Of a stretch of DNA of 13,618 nucleotides, positions 11,650 to 13,618 are shown piece after piece (position 1 is the first letter of the stretch; every line of letters begins with the position of its first letter). The notes below the pieces were generated by a model. That model was given only the letters and a program-made list of their open reading frames with translations, had not been told where the DNA came from and ran no database searches. The position numbers were made by a program, and so were the translations under genes. Source of the stretch: Candidatus Pacearchaeota archaeon (GTDB lineage: Archaea; Nanobdellota; Nanobdellia; Pacearchaeales; GW2011-AR1); contig NZDU01000061.1 of NCBI GenBank assembly GCA_002688875.1, positions 1-13,618 on the forward strand, given 5' to 3'.

Positions 11650-12081
11650 ATGAAAATAGAGGTAGATCAAAGCGGAAAGGTGGAAAAGACAAATAGAGAT
11701 ACTGTTCTGGCATTTTCGAATGGAGAGCAATATTCTATATTAATTGGTAGTAATGTTAAGCAAAGTATATTTAGAAATAAAAGTGATAGAAAGTTTAAGA
11801 TTAAATTTTTTGCTATTTGTGTTTATTTGTTGTTAAAGAACAAAGTTAATGGTAAGGAATTAATAATTATTGATGAAGAGTATGCTGGGAATAATAGGAT
11901 TATTAAACAGGTAATATATGGTTTAATAAAGGATGATTTTCCAGAGTTTGATAAAAGATCAATAATATTTGGAAGGGTGACAAAGAAATCAAATGCCCAT
12001 AATATTGCTATACTAACTTATAGAAAGATATTAAAGCCTAATAAAATAATCAAGGAAGAAGAAATCTTAGAACTTTTGTAG
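11650..12081 (+). CDS. Cassette protein of unknown function, RNase H-like strand order
   Basis: This is a 143-aa soluble protein. The predicted order is strand (KIEVDQSGKVE, Asp6), strand (TVLAFSNG), strand (YSILIG), helix (KIKFFAICVYLLLKNK), strand (ELIIIDEEY, Asp75), helix (NRIIKQVIYGLIKDD), strand (SIIFGRV) and helix (SNAHNIAILTYRKI). This three-strand-helix-strand-helix-strand-helix order, with an Asp in strands 1 and 4, is that of RNase H-like nucleases such as DUF3800-type proteins. The nuclease idea is inference, and the usual Glu of the first helix is missing. Many Ile codons are ATA and many Lys codons AAA, unlike kae1. It is probably transcribed with kae1 and translated from the GGAAGTGAT site. 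Confidence 0.75.
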   Translation: MKIEVDQSGKVEKTNRDTVLAFSNGEQYSILIGSNVKQSIFRNKSDRKFKIKFFAICVYLLLKNKVNGKELIIIDEEYAGNNRIIKQVIYGLIKDDFPEFDKRSIIFGRVTKKSNAHNIAILTYRKILKPNKIIKEEEILELL

Positions 12082-12219
12082 TGAATCGGAGGGGCAGGTC
12101 AAACCTGCATTTCTGTACTTTTAGCGTAGTTTTGGTTATTTAATACGGGTCAGTAACAGCACTCCTCATCTCTTATTAGAGTGGTTGATTATATTTAAGG
12201 TTTTTGGTTTGGTAAAATT
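12082..12219 (+). other. Structured noncoding tail of the cassette
   Basis: It has no reading frame. It contains a perfect hairpin GCAGGT-CAA-ACCTGC (12094-12108), a possible enclosing pairing GGAG/CTCC (12088-12091/12162-12165) and CTGT/ACAG (12113-12116/12156-12159), and a hairpin CTCT-TATT-AGAG (12170-12181). ATATTTAAGG at 12191-12200 is TATA-like. It could be a structured RNA, a recombination site or a terminator. It lacks C/D-box RUGAUGA and is unlike IS605 ends. Confidence 0.4.
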
Positions 12220-12278
12220 TGAGTTGGATATTGATTCGAAGCAGAGGACGGATATGGTTGAGGTTGAGTGGAAGTGAT
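12220..12278 (+). repeat. 59-bp direct repeat, copy 2
   Basis: This is an identical copy of 11586-11644, the end of kae1 including its stop, offset by 634 bp. It has no upstream kae1 sequence. Its last base is the first base of the convergent gene's stop codon (12278-12280, read on the minus strand), so it directly abuts the small membrane-protein operon. Confidence 0.95.
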
Positions 12279-12529
12279 TATTTTAATTTATAAATTTTAT
12301 TTAGTATAATTTTAATTTTCTTGTCCGCTGAGAAGTATAATATTAATGAGATCAAAATAATGATTGTTGAAAGAGCAATCCCAAAAAATATTCTTTCCTT
12401 GTACCAGATAAATGTGCTAATAAATGTTAAGAGTCCTATTGTCATCATAATTAAGGAGGTATTCATAAATTGAGATTGCAGTTTGAATTTAAGATCGAGA
12501 ATATTTTTGTCTATTAATTTGTTATCCAT
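12278..12529 (-). CDS. Hypothetical two-helix membrane protein
   Basis: This is an 83-aa protein. A polar N-terminus (MDNKLIDKNILDLKFKLQSQF) precedes two hydrophobic segments at ~24-43 and ~48-66, separated by YKER, then a Lys/Ile-rich C-terminus. No family is recognised. Its start overlaps the end of the upstream gene by 8 nt, so the pair forms an operon. Its stop lies at the edge of the 59-bp repeat, so the insertion may have set or replaced its 3' end. Confidence 0.65.
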   Translation of the reverse strand: MDNKLIDKNILDLKFKLQSQFMNTSLIMMTIGLLTFISTFIWYKERIFFGIALSTIIILISLILYFSADKKIKIILNKIYKLK

Positions 12530-12707
12530 TTTGGATTATCTTGAAAACAATTGTGATTGCTATTCCAATTAATGCAAATCCTCCAACTACGCTTGCTAAA
12601 TCTCCTGTAGAGTTATAGAGTATTGTTAATCCGGTTCCTCCGAGAATAAATCCTATGATGATTAATAATGTTGATCCGATTGTTTTTGTGGGGTCGTTTT
12701 TTGTCAT
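12522..12707 (-). CDS. Hypothetical small two-helix membrane protein
   Basis: This is a 61-aa protein. A short polar start (MTKNDPTKTIG) precedes a hydrophobic segment at ~11-30, a short loop LYNSTGDLASV and a second segment at ~39-57 (GGFALIGIAITIVFKII). No family is recognised. It is the first gene of the two-gene minus-strand operon. T/A-rich sequence about 12720-12735 supplies a plausible TATA box on the minus strand. Confidence 0.6.
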   Translation of the reverse strand: MTKNDPTKTIGSTLLIIIGFILGGTGLTILYNSTGDLASVVGGFALIGIAITIVFKIIQNG

Positions 12708-12778
12708 ATATATTGTTATTATTTATTCTTTAAAATGTTTTCCTATGCGAAAGATCTTATAAAATTGGAACCGCTAGA

Positions 12779-12786
12779 TTTATAAA
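12779..12786 (+). promoter_or_regulatory. TATA box of the L7Ae operon
   Basis: TTTATAAA predicts transcription from about 12806-12810, leaving a ~55-nt leader before ATG 12864. Most other genes here have no leader. Confidence 0.65.
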
Positions 12787-12809
12787 CCCTTTTCTATCTA
12801 GTTTATTAT

Positions 12810-12828
12810 GCCAATGACTATGGGAGGC
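12810..12828 (+). promoter_or_regulatory. Candidate kink-turn/k-loop in the L7Ae leader
   Basis: GCC (12810-12812) pairs with GGC (12826-12828). AAU (12813-12815) is the three-base bulge with U in the third place. GA (12816-12817) faces GA (12824-12825) as tandem sheared pairs. C12818-G12823 closes a UAUG loop. This is the k-turn consensus with a very short second stem (k-loop), the RNA motif bound by L7Ae. L7Ae binding to its own mRNA leader has been reported in archaea. The short canonical stem (3 bp) is the main weakness. Confidence 0.5.
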
Positions 12829-12863
12829 TTTCTTCTGTGGTTATATGGTTGTTTGATAGTAAA

Positions 12864-13208
12864 ATGGCAGATGTGTATGAAATTGTTGAGAAGGCCCGGA
12901 AGACGGGGAAGGTAGAGAAAGGAACTAATGAAGTTACTAAGGCTATCGAGAGAGGTACTGCGAAGTTGGTTGCTTATGGTAAGGATGTTGATCCTAAGGA
13001 GATTGTGCAGCATTTGCCGATTTTATGTAAGGAGAAAGGGATTACTTGTGTTGAGGTTGATAGGAAGGAGAAGTTGGGTGTTAGTGTTGGGTTGAATGTT
13101 GGATGTTCTGCTGTTGCGATTATTAATGCTGGAGATGCTGAGAGTGATTTGGAAGGGTTTAAGGCGAAGCAAGATAAAGAATCTAAAGAAGCTGAGAAGG
13201 GGGAATAA
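12864..13208 (+). CDS. rpl7ae: Ribosomal protein L7Ae (eL8 family), k-turn binding
   Basis: This is a 114-aa protein starting MADVYEIVEKARKTG. I rejected the in-frame GTG at 12837 because residues before MADV do not belong to the family. GTNEVTKAIERG (20-31) and VSVGLNVGCSAVAI (73-86) form the conserved RNA-binding face that grips kink-turns. In archaea it serves in the 50S subunit and also in box C/D, H/ACA and RNase P particles. The C-terminus has a Lys/Glu-rich extension (~99-114). It heads a ribosomal operon with S28e, as in many archaea. A k-turn candidate in its leader suggests autoregulation. Confidence 0.95.
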   Translation: MADVYEIVEKARKTGKVEKGTNEVTKAIERGTAKLVAYGKDVDPKEIVQHLPILCKEKGITCVEVDRKEKLGVSVGLNVGCSAVAIINAGDAESDLEGFKAKQDKESKEAEKGE

Positions 13209-13219
13209 TTTTTTGGAAG

Positions 13220-13468
13220 ATGGTAGTGTATTCTGTGAGTGAAAATGCTTCGGGGGAAAGAACTGAATTTAGATTTGTTGGTTCTGATAGGTTTTTACAA
13301 GTTAATATGATTAGAGATCTTGAAATGGGTGAAGTTTGTGATAATTTCTTTGGAGATGGTATATCTTATAGAGTGGATAGAAAAGTGTCATTTAGTAGAA
13401 AACGTGCGGAACAGACAGGTAAACCAGATAGATCCTATGTTCTAAGAGAGGTTGAAAATGGGAAGTAA
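13220..13468 (+). CDS. Unknown 82-aa protein inside the L7Ae-S28e operon
   Basis: The 82-aa sequence runs MVVYSVSENASGERTEFRF...RDLEMGEVCDNFFGDGISYRVDRKVSFSRKR...SYVLREVENGK. It looks like a small beta-rich soluble protein with charged surface and no membrane segment. No family is recognised. It begins 11 nt after L7Ae and overlaps the S28e start by 11 nt, so it is co-transcribed and probably translationally coupled to ribosomal genes. Its codon use is host-like. In most archaea S28e follows L7Ae directly, so this is either a lineage-specific ribosome-associated protein or a recent insertion into the operon. Confidence 0.65.
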   Translation: MVVYSVSENASGERTEFRFVGSDRFLQVNMIRDLEMGEVCDNFFGDGISYRVDRKVSFSRKRAEQTGKPDRSYVLREVENGK

Positions 13469-13618
13469 GACTCAGAAAGTTAAAGAAGGGCAGGGAAGTT
13501 CGGCTAAGGGTGCGGATGCTTTGTTGAGTGAGAGTGCTGTGCCGGGAGTTGTTGAGGGTATTATTGGGAGGACTGGGGCTAAGGGAGAGGTTACGCAGGT
13601 TAAATGTAGGATTCTTCA
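13458..13618 (+). CDS. rps28e: Ribosomal protein S28e, 3' end cut by window
   Basis: 53 complete residues are visible, starting MGSKTQKVKEGQGSSAKG. The core VPGVVEGIIGRTGAKGEVTQVKCRIL matches the highly conserved 'EIIGRTGxxGExTQVRxRIL' of S28e, a small-subunit protein near the mRNA exit channel. The first ~20 residues are a Lys/Gly/Ser-rich extension beyond the usual archaeal start. The ATG lies 11 nt inside the preceding 82-aa gene. The C-terminus lies outside the window. Confidence 0.93.
   Translation, partial: MGSKTQKVKEGQGSSAKGADALLSESAVPGVVEGIIGRTGAKGEVTQVKCRIL

Larger units (their letters stand above)
11645..12278 (+). mobile_element. 634-bp candidate integrative cassette in the kae1 3' end
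   Basis: The unit is one gene (11650-12081), a 138-nt hairpin-bearing tail and one copy of the 59-bp repeat. Insertion duplicated the end of kae1, so the host protein is unchanged, as with integrases that target gene or tRNA 3' ends. The gene inside is far richer in A and ATA codons than kae1. No integrase, transposase or terminal inverted repeat is visible, so a helper recombinase from elsewhere would be needed. Local tandem duplication, or an error in the source assembly, is the main alternative. The repeat is certain; the mobility is inferred. Confidence 0.6.

Noticed and set aside
11645..12278. Cassette as an IS200/IS605-type insertion sequence
   Set aside because: The 143-aa protein lacks the HUH and Tyr motifs of TnpA, and a perfect 59-bp direct repeat is far longer than any target duplication of that family.
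12808..12915. A 35-codon frame starting at ATG 12808, near the predicted L7Ae transcript start
   Set aside because: Its spacing from the TATA box would allow leaderless translation, but its frame runs into L7Ae in the wrong phase and encodes an uninformative peptide. The k-turn explains the leader better. An upstream-ORF role cannot be fully excluded.

Overview
The window looks like a piece of an AT-rich archaeal chromosome, most likely from a DPANN-type lineage (Pacearchaeota/Woesearchaeota-like). The archaeal assignment rests on L7Ae and S28e ribosomal proteins, a Kae1-type t6A protein, an archaeal YchF-type GTPase, and TATA boxes (TTTAWAWA) placed about 24-27 nt before many start codons, which implies mostly leaderless mRNAs. 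The DPANN placement is weaker. It rests on the overall gene style and on a tRNA-Ile with a UAU anticodon in place of the usual CAU (agmatidine) form.

Layout. 1-334 holds no protein gene but is full of hairpins: a possible four-way-junction RNA at 9-93, and two palindromes with GCAAGC tips at 207-294. 335-1089 (minus) is a two-gene operon of small membrane proteins with lysine-rich N-terminal tails. 1212-1286 is tRNA-Ile(UAU), whose 3' end is repeated 103 bp downstream. 1448-3914 holds a small membrane protein, a large surface protein with EF-hand-like calcium loops and a charged cytoplasmic tail, and a conserved protein of unknown function. 3981-6917 is a tight cluster: a stand-alone LAGLIDADG/helix-turn-helix protein, a YchF-like GTPase and a PepE-like peptidase. 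Then come pyrB, a convergent endonuclease IV-like TIM barrel, a possible mini-gene with a phage-type metallopeptidase, a DUF192 protein and a Lys/Ala-tailed basic protein. A CmoB-like methyltransferase is divergent from kae1. The window ends with two tiny membrane proteins (minus strand) and a ribosomal operon, L7Ae - unknown 82-aa protein - S28e (cut by the window end).

The most striking structure is a 634-bp cassette behind kae1. The last 59 bp of kae1, through its stop codon, recur perfectly at 12220-12278. Between the copies lie one AT-rich, ATA-rich gene (143 aa, RNase H-like secondary-structure order) and a 138-nt hairpin-bearing tail. This is the signature of a very small gene-preserving integrative element. 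The cassette gene appears to use the end of kae1 (GGAAGTGAT) as its Shine-Dalgarno sequence. The tRNA-Ile locus shows a smaller version of the same pattern, a duplicated gene 3' end around a short insert.

A second regulatory candidate lies in the L7Ae leader. L7Ae is one of the few genes here with a real 5' leader, and that leader contains a sequence that folds as a kink-turn or k-loop, the motif L7Ae itself binds. This suggests autoregulation.
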